Part shown: one piece after another, positions 1 to 6,604 of the stretch
Layout: the number at the start of each line of letters is the position of its first letter
Numbering within the stretch: the stretch's first letter is position 1
Assembly (NCBI GenBank): GCA_001803875.1
Contig: MHEO01000053.1
Coordinates: forward strand, 9,787 to 24,949
DNA length: 15,163 nucleotides
Reading direction: 5' to 3'
Origin: Nitrospirae bacterium RIFCSPHIGHO2_01_FULL_66_17
Lineage (GTDB): Bacteria > Nitrospirota > Nitrospiria > 2-01-FULL-66-17
Position numbers and translations under genes: made by a program
Notes under the pieces: model-generated
Databases searched by the model: none
What the model was told of the DNA's origin: nothing
What the model saw: the letters and a program-made list of their open reading frames with translations, nothing else

Positions 1-788
1 CGCCACGCGCCGAGGCCGCCGGGCGAGGCGTCGCAGGCCGCCGCCAGCGTGCCGATCCCGGCATCGCCGGAAAACCCGCCGCACAGCACGAGCCGGCCGT
101 CGAGCACGGCCACGCCGTGCGCCGCGGCCGCCCAAGGCAGCGACCACGCGGCCCGCTCCCACGCGTTGCGCCGGGGATCATACAGTTCGACCCGGTCGTA
201 CTCGCAAAACCCGTCGGGCGTGAACGCGACCCCGCCCGCCACGGCGACCCGGCCGTGCAGCGCGAGCGCGGACGCGGCGAAGCGGGGCGTCGGCAGCGGG
301 GCCGTCTCGTGCCAGGCCGCGTCGCCGGGACGCCACCGCTCCGCGAACGAGAAGCCCGGATCGGTCTGCGGCCCGCCCTCGGTCGCGTCGGGATGATGGC
401 CGCCGACGATGTAGATCCAGTCGTCGAGCACGGCGCACGCGGGGTAGTCGTGGGGCTGGAGCATGTCAGGACCGCGCGACCAGCGATCCGCCGCCGGCTC
501 GTAGAATTCGACCGTGCGCAGGAACGTGAACTTGCCGTCGGGCTTCTTAAAGCCCCCACCGATCACCGCGATCCGATCGCCCAGCGGCACCGCCATCGCG
601 CCGGAGCGTCGCGTCGGCATCGGCCGTGCCGCGGACCAGCGCCCGGTCTTCGGGTCGAAGACCTCGACCGAGTCCAGGCTCGCGAAGCCCGGCCCGCCGC
701 CGCCGATCGCGTAGATCCGGCCGTCGAGCGCCGCCACCGCCGGGTGCGAGCGCGCGACCGCCAGATCGGGAACGCGCGTCCAGGTCAC
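1..788 (-). CDS. Kelch-repeat beta-propeller protein (3' end beyond window)
   Basis: About 262 residues are visible and the frame stays open to the left edge, so the C-terminus is missing. Five Kelch-type blades can be read, each with a double glycine after a hydrophobic strand (AIGGGG, VIGGG, IVGGH, VAGGV, VLCGGF). Most are followed by a V-E-hydrophobic-aromatic-(D/E)-P stretch and a tryptophan (VEVFDPKTGRW, VEFYEPAADRW, VELYDPRRNAW). Such propellers usually bind proteins or sugars; no catalytic domain or signal peptide is seen, so the function is unknown. The start is GTG at 788, whose last two bases lie in the TGA of the upstream yqhA-like gene (GTGA overlap). A purine-rich GGGGGCGAG lies just before it. 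This argues for co-translation with the membrane protein. The propeller begins within about five residues of the start, so the protein is probably cytoplasmic unless anchored by its partner. Confidence 0.85.
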   Translation of the reverse strand, partial: MTWTRVPDLAVARSHPAVAALDGRIYAIGGGGPGFASLDSVEVFDPKTGRWSAARPMPTRRSGAMAVPLGDRIAVIGGGFKKPDGKFTFLRTVEFYEPAADRWSRGPDMLQPHDYPACAVLDDWIYIVGGHHPDATEGGPQTDPGFSFAERWRPGDAAWHETAPLPTPRFAASALALHGRVAVAGGVAFTPDGFCEYDRVELYDPRRNAWERAAWSLPWAAAAHGVAVLDGRLVLCGGFSGDAGIGTLAAACDASPGGLGAW

Positions 789-1342
789 TTCTCGCCCCCG
801 TGGGCGCTCTTGCCGGTGAAGTAGAGCGCGAGCGCCACGAAGAGGATCCCGAGACCGAGGTACAGAATGCCGAGCGGATCGGCGAACGTGGTATGGATGA
901 CGTTTTTGAAAAACGTCACGATCAGGATCATCAGGACGACCTTGGCGAGGCGGTCCTTGAGATCGTCGAGGGTCTGGATCAGCAGGATCTTCGAGCTGTG
1001 TCGGGCGTCCTCCTGCGCTACGTCGATCTTGCTGATGAACAGCTCGTAAAGGCCCAGCGAGAAGATGAGGAGGACGGTCGCAAGCAGGTAATCGTCCACC
1101 GAGCTGATGATGTGGCCCACGACCAGGCTGTGGAAGGCGTCGTACTCATCCGGCGTGTGGGCCTCGGCCAGGGCGTAGGTGACGGCCTTCACGGCGACGC
1201 CGATCACGTCGGCGGTGGCGATCAGAAACAGGATGACGGCGGAGATCAGGCTCGACACCACCGCCAATAGCACGATGAACCGGCTCCGCCACAGCCCGCC
1301 CTCGAAAAAGCGTTCCCACGCCGACGCCCCGCCGTCCCCCAT
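785..1342 (-). CDS. UPF0114 / YqhA-family inner-membrane protein
   Basis: The product has 185 residues with about four hydrophobic segments: roughly 20-45, 80-110, 135-150 and 158-175. The middle carries family-like sequence, GLYELFISKID, followed by SSKILLIQTLDDLKDRLAKV. Both resemble the YqhA/UPF0114 family (PF03350), a conserved inner-membrane family of unknown biochemical role. The ATG at 1342 is preceded by a strong GGGGAGGG ribosome site five bases upstream. A near-consensus promoter lies about 50 bases upstream, giving a leader of about 44 bases. The Kelch gene follows with a 4-base overlap, so the two are probably one transcript. The family assignment rests on these motifs and the topology; transport activity is only a guess. 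Confidence 0.82.
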   Translation of the reverse strand: MGDGGASAWERFFEGGLWRSRFIVLLAVVSSLISAVILFLIATADVIGVAVKAVTYALAEAHTPDEYDAFHSLVVGHIISSVDDYLLATVLLIFSLGLYELFISKIDVAQEDARHSSKILLIQTLDDLKDRLAKVVLMILIVTFFKNVIHTTFADPLGILYLGLGILFVALALYFTGKSAHGGEK

Positions 1343-1392
1343 CGATCCCTCCCCCGCGTAGGCGGCGCCTTGCTCCGCCGCGCAGAAGGCGC

Positions 1393-1421
1393 ATTATACG
1401 GAACGACACCGCGAATGTCGA
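1393..1421 (-). promoter_or_regulatory. sigma-70-type promoter for the yqhA-like/Kelch pair
   Basis: On the minus strand, TCGACA (1421-1416, 5/6 match to TTGACA) is followed after exactly 17 bases by a perfect TATAAT (1398-1393). Transcription would start near 1386, about 44 bases before the yqhA-like ATG. The site sits in the 135-base divergent gap between this gene and the EamA permease. Confidence 0.7.
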
Positions 1422-1442
1422 TGGCCTTTGCACGCGCCGCTG

Positions 1443-1451
1443 TGGTACGAT
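1443..1451 (+). promoter_or_regulatory. possible extended -10 for the EamA-Nudix-putA operon
   Basis: TGgTACGAT matches an extended -10 element (TGnTATAAT). No convincing -35 lies 17 bases upstream. It would give a leader of roughly 20 bases before the ATG at 1478, just long enough for the GAGAGGG ribosome site. This is weak evidence from motif and placement only. Confidence 0.3.
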
Positions 1452-1477
1452 TTCGCCGGACGAGAGGGACATACCGA

Positions 1478-2407
1478 ATGGTGATGACGTCCGCGCGGTG
1501 GCTGGTCCCCGTCGCCTATCTGACCGTATACGTCCTCTGGGGATCCACCTACCTGGCGATCCGCTTCGGGGTGGAGACGATGTCGCCGTCGCTGCTCTTT
1601 GGTTGCCGATTTCTCCTCGCGGGCCTGATCAATCTGGCGCTCTACCGCATCCTGTGCGGGATCACGGGCGAGACGCCACGGCGACCCTCGCGGCGCCAGG
1701 TCGCGAACGCCTCGGTGATCGGCTGCGTCCTGCTCATCGGGGGCACGGGCCTCGTGGGCTGGGCCGAGCAGACCGTGGATTCGCACCTCGCGGCGCTGAT
1801 CGTCTCCTCCACCCCGCTGTGGGTGACGCTGTTCGACTCGGCGCTGCGCCGGACCATCCTCGCGTCGCCGCCCCAGGTGCTCGGCATGGCGCTGGGGGTC
1901 GCGGGGGTGGCGATCCTCACCGGCGCCGGAGGCGGGGGCGGCCTCCGCCCGGGCGCCGGCGTCATGCTGCTCCTGCTTGCGACGCTGTTCTGGTCGATCG
2001 CCAGCAGCGCGTCGCACCTCGCCGACCTCCCGTCCAACGCCGTGCTGACGTCGGCGATCCAGATGACGGCCGCGGGGGCGGTCTTCGCGCTCATCGGGGC
2101 CGCGACCGGCGATCTCGCGCCCGCGTCGCTCGCCGGCGCCAGCGCCGCGTCGTGGTGGGCCATGCTGTACCTCGCCGTGTTCGGCTCGTCCGTGGCCTTC
2201 ACCGCGTTCGCCTGGCTCCTCACCGTGGAACCCGCGCACCGCGTGGCGAGTTACGCCCTGGTCAATCCCCTCGTCGCCGTCGCGTTGGGCGCGGGGTGGG
2301 GACACGAAACGATCGGCCCCCGGGTGTGGCTCGCGCTGCCGGTCTTGAGCCTCGGCCTGGCCCTCCACCTGTTTGCGCCCGCAAGGATCCTCCATGCCGC
2401 TCGATGA
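1478..2407 (+). CDS. EamA/DMT-superfamily permease
   Basis: This is a 309-residue integral membrane protein with about ten hydrophobic helices in two halves, the usual EamA (drug/metabolite transporter) layout. The N-terminal half contains the typical LWGSTYLAIRFGVE region near residues 18-31 and FGCRFLLAGLIN shortly after. The second half repeats the pattern around FWSIASSASHLADLP and ends in helices after AHRVASYALVNPLVAVALG. Members export amino acids, metabolites or drugs across the inner membrane; the substrate cannot be read from sequence. I chose the ATG at 1478 because GAGAGGG lies ten bases upstream and the first helix starts soon after. The frame extends upstream to TTG 1370, but that stretch has no family character. 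It overlaps the Nudix start by 14 bases, suggesting an operon with Nudix and PutA, so an amino-acid substrate is possible. Confidence 0.85.
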   Translation: MVMTSARWLVPVAYLTVYVLWGSTYLAIRFGVETMSPSLLFGCRFLLAGLINLALYRILCGITGETPRRPSRRQVANASVIGCVLLIGGTGLVGWAEQTVDSHLAALIVSSTPLWVTLFDSALRRTILASPPQVLGMALGVAGVAILTGAGGGGGLRPGAGVMLLLLATLFWSIASSASHLADLPSNAVLTSAIQMTAAGAVFALIGAATGDLAPASLAGASAASWWAMLYLAVFGSSVAFTAFAWLLTVEPAHRVASYALVNPLVAVALGAGWGHETIGPRVWLALPVLSLGLALHLFAPARILHAAR

Positions 2408-2978
2408 AACGCTGATCCGCACCACGGTCGTGTACGAGGGCCGCTACCTCCGCGCCGAGGAGCGGACGGTGCGCCTGCCCGACGGCCGCGAGGGGCGCCG
2501 CGAGATCGTCGTGCCGCCCGACGCGGTCGGCGTGCTCCCGCTCGCCGACGACGGCACGGTGTACCTCGTGCGCCAATACCGCACCGCCCTGCAGCGCGCG
2601 ATCCTCGAAATCCCGGCCGGGATTTTGGAGCCCGGCGAAGCGCCCGATGAGACCGCGCGGCGCGAGTGCGCCGAGGAGATCGGCCTGCGCCCGGCCCGCC
2701 TCGATCCGCTGTTCGGCTACTACCACTCGGTCGGCTTTTCCACCGGCCGTATCCACGTGTTCCTGGGGCGCGACCTCCGGCCCGACCCGCACGCGCGCCC
2801 CGACGGCACCGAGAACATCGAGGTCGTCACGATGCCGTTCGACGACCTCGTCGAACTGGTGCGGCGCGGCGAGATCGTGGACAGTAAGACGCTGCTCGCC
2901 GTGATGTGGTACCGCACCTTCCCCTCGAGTGCGACGGGAGAGAGTGGCTTCCCGGTCGCCGGGGAGGGGGCGCGATGA
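2394..2978 (+). CDS. Nudix hydrolase, ADP-ribose pyrophosphatase-like
   Basis: The 194-residue protein has a complete Nudix box at residues 76-98: G76, E82, R90-E91, E94-E95, G97-L98. This fits GX5EX7REUXEEXGU, the Mg2+-binding diphosphate-hydrolysing motif. LVRQYR (residues 58-63) and LEIPAG just before the box are typical of ADP-ribose/ADP-sugar pyrophosphatases (NudF/YffH type). One departure is seen: the stretch after the box where ADPRases commonly read SPGF reads HSVGFS (111-116). The diagnostic proline is replaced by valine, so the substrate may differ. The ATG at 2394 has AAGGA upstream and lies inside the end of the permease gene. The stop overlaps the putA start (ATGA). Tight coupling to PutA, which uses FAD and NAD+, would fit nucleotide housekeeping, but that is inference. 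Confidence 0.88.
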   Translation: MPLDETLIRTTVVYEGRYLRAEERTVRLPDGREGRREIVVPPDAVGVLPLADDGTVYLVRQYRTALQRAILEIPAGILEPGEAPDETARRECAEEIGLRPARLDPLFGYYHSVGFSTGRIHVFLGRDLRPDPHARPDGTENIEVVTMPFDDLVELVRRGEIVDSKTLLAVMWYRTFPSSATGESGFPVAGEGAR

Positions 2979-5944
2979 CGCCGCGCGATCAGGAACCGGA
3001 GATCCGGCGCATCGGGGGCGAGCTGCTGGAGCGCGTCGGCGACCGCCGCACGTCGATCTTCGACCCCGCGGGATGGGGCGGCCAGGTCATGGAGTGGGCC
3101 GTGCGCGACGACGCGTTCAAGGCCGCCCTGTTCCGGTTCGTCGACGTCCTGCCCACGCTCCCCGATCCCGCCGAGGCGGTCACCGTGTTCGCGGAATACT
3201 TCGAAGGCCTCGCGCTGCCGAAGGTCCTCGAATGGGGGCTGCGCCGCCTCACCCCCGACTCGATCGCGGGGCGGATGGCGGGGCGAGCCCTGACCGACCA
3301 GGTCGCGCACCTCGCCCGGCTCTTCATCGCAGCCGATGCGATCGACGGCGCGGGCGACGCGGCCGGGGCGGTCTGGCGCCGCGGGCAGGGCGTCTCGGTC
3401 GCGCTCCTGGGCGAAACCGCCGTCAGCGAACGCGAGGCCGACGGCTACCGCGACCGCTACCTCGGCCTGCTGTCCGCGCTGTCCGAGGCCGCGCGCGGCG
3501 CGCCCCTCCCGGCCGATCATCCCCTGTCAGAGTCTCCCCAGGCCGAGGTGTCGATCAAGGTCTCCTCGCTCGACTCCCAGCTCGACCCCGCGAACTGGGC
3601 CGGAAGCCTCGACCGCCTCGCGGATCGGGCGCGCCCCATCCTGCAACGCGCCCTGGACCTCGGCGCGCACGTCCAGTTCGACATGGAGCACTTCGCGATC
3701 AAGGACCTGCTGCTCGCGCTCTTCCGGCGGCTGCTGGACGAGGAGGCGTTCGCGGGGCTTCACGCGGGCGTGGTGATCCAGGCGTACCTGCGCGACGCCG
3801 AGGAGGACCTCTGCGGCGTGATCGACTGGGCCGAGCGCCGGGGAGGACGGCCCGTGACGATCCGCCTCGTGAAGGGCGCGTACTGGGACGCCGAGGTGAT
3901 CGCGGCGCGCCAGAAGGGCTGGCCGATCCCCGTTCTGACCGACAAGGCCGCGACCGACGCCCAGTTCGAGCGCCTGACCCGGCTCCTGCTGGACCGCGCG
4001 CCCGCCGTCCGCCCCGCGATCGGCTCGCACAACGCGCGCAGCCTCGCGGTCGCCGTCGTGCACGCCCGCGCGCGGGGGCTCGGGCCGCGCGCCTTCGAAC
4101 TCCAGCTCCTCTACGGAATGGGCGACCCGATCGCCGCGGCGCTGACCGACATGGGGCTCGGCGTGCGGGTGTACACGCCGGTCGGCGCCTTGATCCCCGG
4201 GATGGCGTACCTCGTGCGGCGGCTGCTGGAAAACAGCGCCAACGACTCGTTCCTGCGCCGGCGGTTCCAGGAGCGACGCGATGCCGACGCGCTGCTGGCC
4301 CGCCCCGCACCCGCGCATCCCCCAACGTCGCCGTCGCGCGCCGGCGACGCCGACGATCGTTTCGTCAACGAGCCCCCCACAGACTTTTCCAAACGCGACG
4401 CGCGCGAGGCGATGCGAGCGGCGCTCGACCGCGCGCGGGCCGGGCTGGATCGCGCGTGGCCCCTGGTCATCGACGGGAGGCCCGTCGAGACCGACCGGAC
4501 GACGGTCTCGGTCAATCCCGCCGACCCCTCCCAACGGATCGGGCGCGTGGCCTCGGCGACGCGTGACCACGCCGACCGGGCGCTGGCCGCCGCCGAGCGG
4601 GCGCTGGCCTCGTGGCGGCGGGTCGCGGTCGACGCGCGCGCCGACATCCTGCGCGAGACCGCGCGGCTCATACGAGCCGAGCGATTCGACCTCGCCGCGC
4701 TCGAGGTGCTCGAGGTGGGCAAGGGGTGGCGCGAGGCCGACGCGGACGTCGCCGAGGCGATCGACTTTCTCGAATACTACGCCCGCGAGATGCGGCGGCT
4801 GGGCCGCGTCCGGCGCCTGAGCGATCTGCCCGGCGAGGACAATTTGTACTGGTATCAGCCGCGCGGGATCGGCCTCGTCATCGCCCCCTGGAATTTCCCG
4901 CTGGCGATCCCCGCCGGCATGATCGCCGCAGCCGTCGTGGCGGGCAACGTCGCGCTGTTCAAGCCGTCCGGCCTGTCCCCCGTCCTGGGCGCGCGCCTCG
5001 CCGCGCTGTTCGCCGACGCGGGCCTGCCGCCGGGCGTCCTCCAGTTCCTCCCGGGCCCCGGGGGCGACGTCGGGGAATACCTGGTCGAGCATCCCCTGGT
5101 GGACTTCATCACGTTCACCGGCTCGAAGGAGGTCGGCCTGCGCATCGTCGAGCGCGCGGGCCGCACGCCGCCGGGCCAGCGGCACGTCAAGCGCGTGATC
5201 GCCGAGATGGGCGGCAAGAACGCGGTGATCGTCGATCGGACGGCCGACCCCGACCAGGCGATCCCCGGCATCCTCGCCTCGGCCTTCGGCTATCAGGGGC
5301 AGAAGTGCTCGGCGTGCTCGCGGGTGATCGTGCTGGAATCACTCTACGACGCGTTCGTTCCGCGCCTGAAGGACGCGGTGGAGAGCCTCGCGATCGGGCC
5401 GCCGGACGACCCGGCCCACATCGTGGGTCCGGTCATCGACACCGCGGCGCGCGACCGGCTCCTGTCGATGATCGACCGGGGCGTCGCGGACGGCCTCGCC
5501 CTGCGCGTCGTGCCCCCGCCGCCGCTGCCGGGTTACTATGTGCCGCCCGCGCTCTTCGGTCCCGTGCCCCCCGATCATCCGCTGGCCCGGGAGGAGCTGT
5601 TCGGACCGGTCCTGTCGATCCTGGTCGCCAAGGACTTCGACCACGCGCTGGCGCTCGCCAACGGCGTGGACTACGCCCTCACCGGCGGCGTCTATTCGCG
5701 CAGCCCGGCGAACATCAGGAAGGCGGCCGAGGCGTTCGAGGTCGGCAACCTGTACGTGAACCGCCCGATCACGGGCGCCCTGGTCGGCCGCCAGCCCTTC
5801 GGGGGCTTCCGCCTATCAGGAGTCGGTTCGAAGGCCGGAGGGCCGGACTATCTCCCACAGTTTATCATCCCGAAAAGCTATAGCGAAAACACCATTCGGC
5901 ACGGGTTCACACCGGAACAGGCTCGCTTCGAGTCCCCCCATTGA
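2975..5944 (+). CDS. putA: Bifunctional proline dehydrogenase / glutamate-semialdehyde dehydrogenase
   Basis: The 989-residue fusion oxidises proline to P5C with FAD (electrons to quinone), then glutamate semialdehyde to glutamate with NAD+. The proline dehydrogenase half (about 150-450) shows RLVKGAYW at 296, GSHNARS at 350, LQLLYGMGDP near 376 and substrate-binding RRLLENS near 415. The aldehyde dehydrogenase half (about 490-970) shows APWNFPL at 637-643, general base Glu744 in EMGGKN, catalytic Cys778 in GQKCSA, ELFGPVL, and a terminal FGGFRLSGVGSKAGG block near 942. No long DNA-binding N-terminus is present, and the length fits the short PutA class, so it is probably not a self-repressor. 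The ATG at 2975 overlaps the Nudix stop by four bases, with GGGGAGGGGG just upstream. The frame is open back to GTG 2906, but that part overlaps Nudix. The extreme C-terminus runs into repeat-like DNA. Confidence 0.96.
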   Translation: MTPRDQEPEIRRIGGELLERVGDRRTSIFDPAGWGGQVMEWAVRDDAFKAALFRFVDVLPTLPDPAEAVTVFAEYFEGLALPKVLEWGLRRLTPDSIAGRMAGRALTDQVAHLARLFIAADAIDGAGDAAGAVWRRGQGVSVALLGETAVSEREADGYRDRYLGLLSALSEAARGAPLPADHPLSESPQAEVSIKVSSLDSQLDPANWAGSLDRLADRARPILQRALDLGAHVQFDMEHFAIKDLLLALFRRLLDEEAFAGLHAGVVIQAYLRDAEEDLCGVIDWAERRGGRPVTIRLVKGAYWDAEVIAARQKGWPIPVLTDKAATDAQFERLTRLLLDRAPAVRPAIGSHNARSLAVAVVHARARGLGPRAFELQLLYGMGDPIAAALTDMGLGVRVYTPVGALIPGMAYLVRRLLENSANDSFLRRRFQERRDADALLARPAPAHPPTSPSRAGDADDRFVNEPPTDFSKRDAREAMRAALDRARAGLDRAWPLVIDGRPVETDRTTVSVNPADPSQRIGRVASATRDHADRALAAAERALASWRRVAVDARADILRETARLIRAERFDLAALEVLEVGKGWREADADVAEAIDFLEYYAREMRRLGRVRRLSDLPGEDNLYWYQPRGIGLVIAPWNFPLAIPAGMIAAAVVAGNVALFKPSGLSPVLGARLAALFADAGLPPGVLQFLPGPGGDVGEYLVEHPLVDFITFTGSKEVGLRIVERAGRTPPGQRHVKRVIAEMGGKNAVIVDRTADPDQAIPGILASAFGYQGQKCSACSRVIVLESLYDAFVPRLKDAVESLAIGPPDDPAHIVGPVIDTAARDRLLSMIDRGVADGLALRVVPPPPLPGYYVPPALFGPVPPDHPLAREELFGPVLSILVAKDFDHALALANGVDYALTGGVYSRSPANIRKAAEAFEVGNLYVNRPITGALVGRQPFGGFRLSGVGSKAGGPDYLPQFIIPKSYSENTIRHGFTPEQARFESPH

Positions 5945-6130
5945 TGGAATCCCTCCGACTTCGTCTGCCCGGATGGCAACGCAACGCCACGACCAGGCAG
6001 AACCACTCACGCACAGCCACACCACGGGCATCCGCCCCCCCCAATCCCGAAAAAATCCTTGCACAGCCACAGCCATTTGTACGAGCACAATCGCCCCAGT
6101 ACTGAGGTACCAGTTCGCGCAATCCCCAAT

Positions 6131-6198
6131 TGTCATGCCCGCGAAAGCGAGTATCCAGAAAAATCAATGGGTTCCCGCTGAAGGACCGCGGAAATGAC
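6131..6198. repeat. REP-like palindromic dispersed repeat
   Basis: The ends form an imperfect inverted repeat: GTCATGCCCGCG (6132-6143) against CGCGGAAATGAC (6187-6198), matching at 10 of 12 positions. The inner sequence (GCGAAAGCGAGTATCCAG, then GGGTTCCCGC) strongly resembles the dispersed palindromic repeat of many proteobacterial and related genomes, often seen as TGTCATTCCCGCGAAAGCGGG...GAATGACG. This copy has diverged arms. Only one copy is present in the window, so repetitiveness is recalled, not shown here. Confidence 0.6.
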
Positions 6199-6226
6199 GT
6201 GATGTGAACGTTGGCATTCAAGTATT

Positions 6227-6235
6227 AGATATCCC
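6227..6235. repeat. left target-site duplication of the MITE-like element
   Basis: AGATATCCC directly abuts the left terminal repeat and is repeated without mismatch at 6352-6360. Confidence 0.8.
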
Positions 6236-6351
6236 CAGTAGTGTCCGGTTAAGAATGGGCTCATGTTGCTAAAACCCTTGCGCTGTGAGGCTTTCCACCA
6301 ATGAGGACCGCAACCAGTTGAATCTTTTCGACTCTTAACCGGACACTTCTG
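6236..6351. mobile_element. 116-bp MITE-like element with 19-bp terminal inverted repeats
   Basis: The left end CAGTAGTGTCCGGTTAAGA (6236-6254) and the reverse complement of the right end, CAGAAGTGTCCGGTTAAGA (6351-6333), match at 18 of 19 positions. A perfect 9-bp direct repeat, AGATATCCC, abuts both ends exactly (6227-6235 and 6352-6360), as expected for a target-site duplication. The 78-bp interior has no transposase frame. The element therefore looks non-autonomous, mobilised in trans by an insertion sequence with matching ends. A 9-bp duplication with ends starting CA would fit an IS4-type parent, which is inference. The exact duplications suggest fairly recent insertion. Confidence 0.82.
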
Positions 6352-6360
6352 AGATATCCC
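6352..6360. repeat. right target-site duplication of the MITE-like element
   Basis: AGATATCCC directly abuts the right terminal repeat and is identical to 6227-6235. Confidence 0.8.
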
Positions 6361-6409
6361 TCTTTTGGGGGGGTTGTACCGACTGCGTGACTACCTCATA
6401 CTGGCTAGC

Positions 6410-6568
6410 GAGTCTGTAGAAAAAGTCCCTGGAGCATTGGAACCATCGGTCTGAGGGGGTGCCTTGACCCCTCCCAGGCATGTGATCGTTCAATACGGGG
6501 CATTCTACGCGGTCCGATTTTCTTGAATTCCCCCCCAATTTCTCGTTGGGAGGTTTTCCTACAGACTC
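6410..6568. repeat. inverted-repeat pair flanking the cassette leader
   Basis: GAGTCTGTAGAAAAA (6410-6424) and TTTTCCTACAGACTC (6554-6568) are inverted copies matching at 14 of 15 positions, 159 bases end to end. The spacing and ends resemble a small non-autonomous element, but I see no target duplication next to the outer ends. It may be a decayed MITE or the remains of an insertion-sequence end. It ends 36 bases before the chosen tetraheme cytochrome start, so it probably forms part of that gene's leader or promoter region. Confidence 0.45.
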
Positions 6569-6604
6569 AACACGCTTCTCTTGGTTCTTCAGTCACGGAG
6601 ATTG

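Larger units (their letters stand above)
5945..6604. other. Gene-poor, repeat-rich intergenic region
   Basis: About 660 bases lie between putA and the cytochrome cassette without a convincing gene. Short open frames exist, but they read repeat-derived peptide (for example TRFRGHDNWG on the minus strand near 6120-6155). The first about 185 bases hold nothing I recognise beyond degenerate repeat-like sequence just after the putA stop. The rest holds a palindromic repeat, a MITE-like element with target duplications and a second inverted-repeat pair, listed separately. I could not find a good terminator for putA or a good promoter for the cassette. A G-rich/C-rich hairpin (6453-6473) lacks a T-tract. 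Confidence 0.7.

Noticed and set aside
117..824. Plus-strand frame of 235 codons near the left edge
   Set aside because: The minus strand encodes an unmistakable Kelch propeller over the same bases.
3527..5185. Long open frame on the minus strand opposite putA (552 codons), and similar long frames at 2929-4566 plus, 4612-5883 plus and 1394-2425 minus
   Set aside because: Very high G+C removes stop codons from other frames. The translations are Arg/Gly/Ala/Pro-rich without domains, while putA and the EamA permease explain the same DNA.
5816..6221. Minus-strand open frames after putA as small genes
   Set aside because: Their peptides (TRFRGHDNWG, HPGRRSRRDS) are typical of translated dispersed repeats, not proteins.
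6453..6473. Hairpin GAGGGG / CCCCTC as a terminator
   Set aside because: The stem is short (5-6 bp) with no T-tract following.
6464..6496. TTGACC as -35 of a cassette promoter
   Set aside because: The only -10-like hexamer nearby (CAATAC) is 21 bases away; no acceptable spacing.
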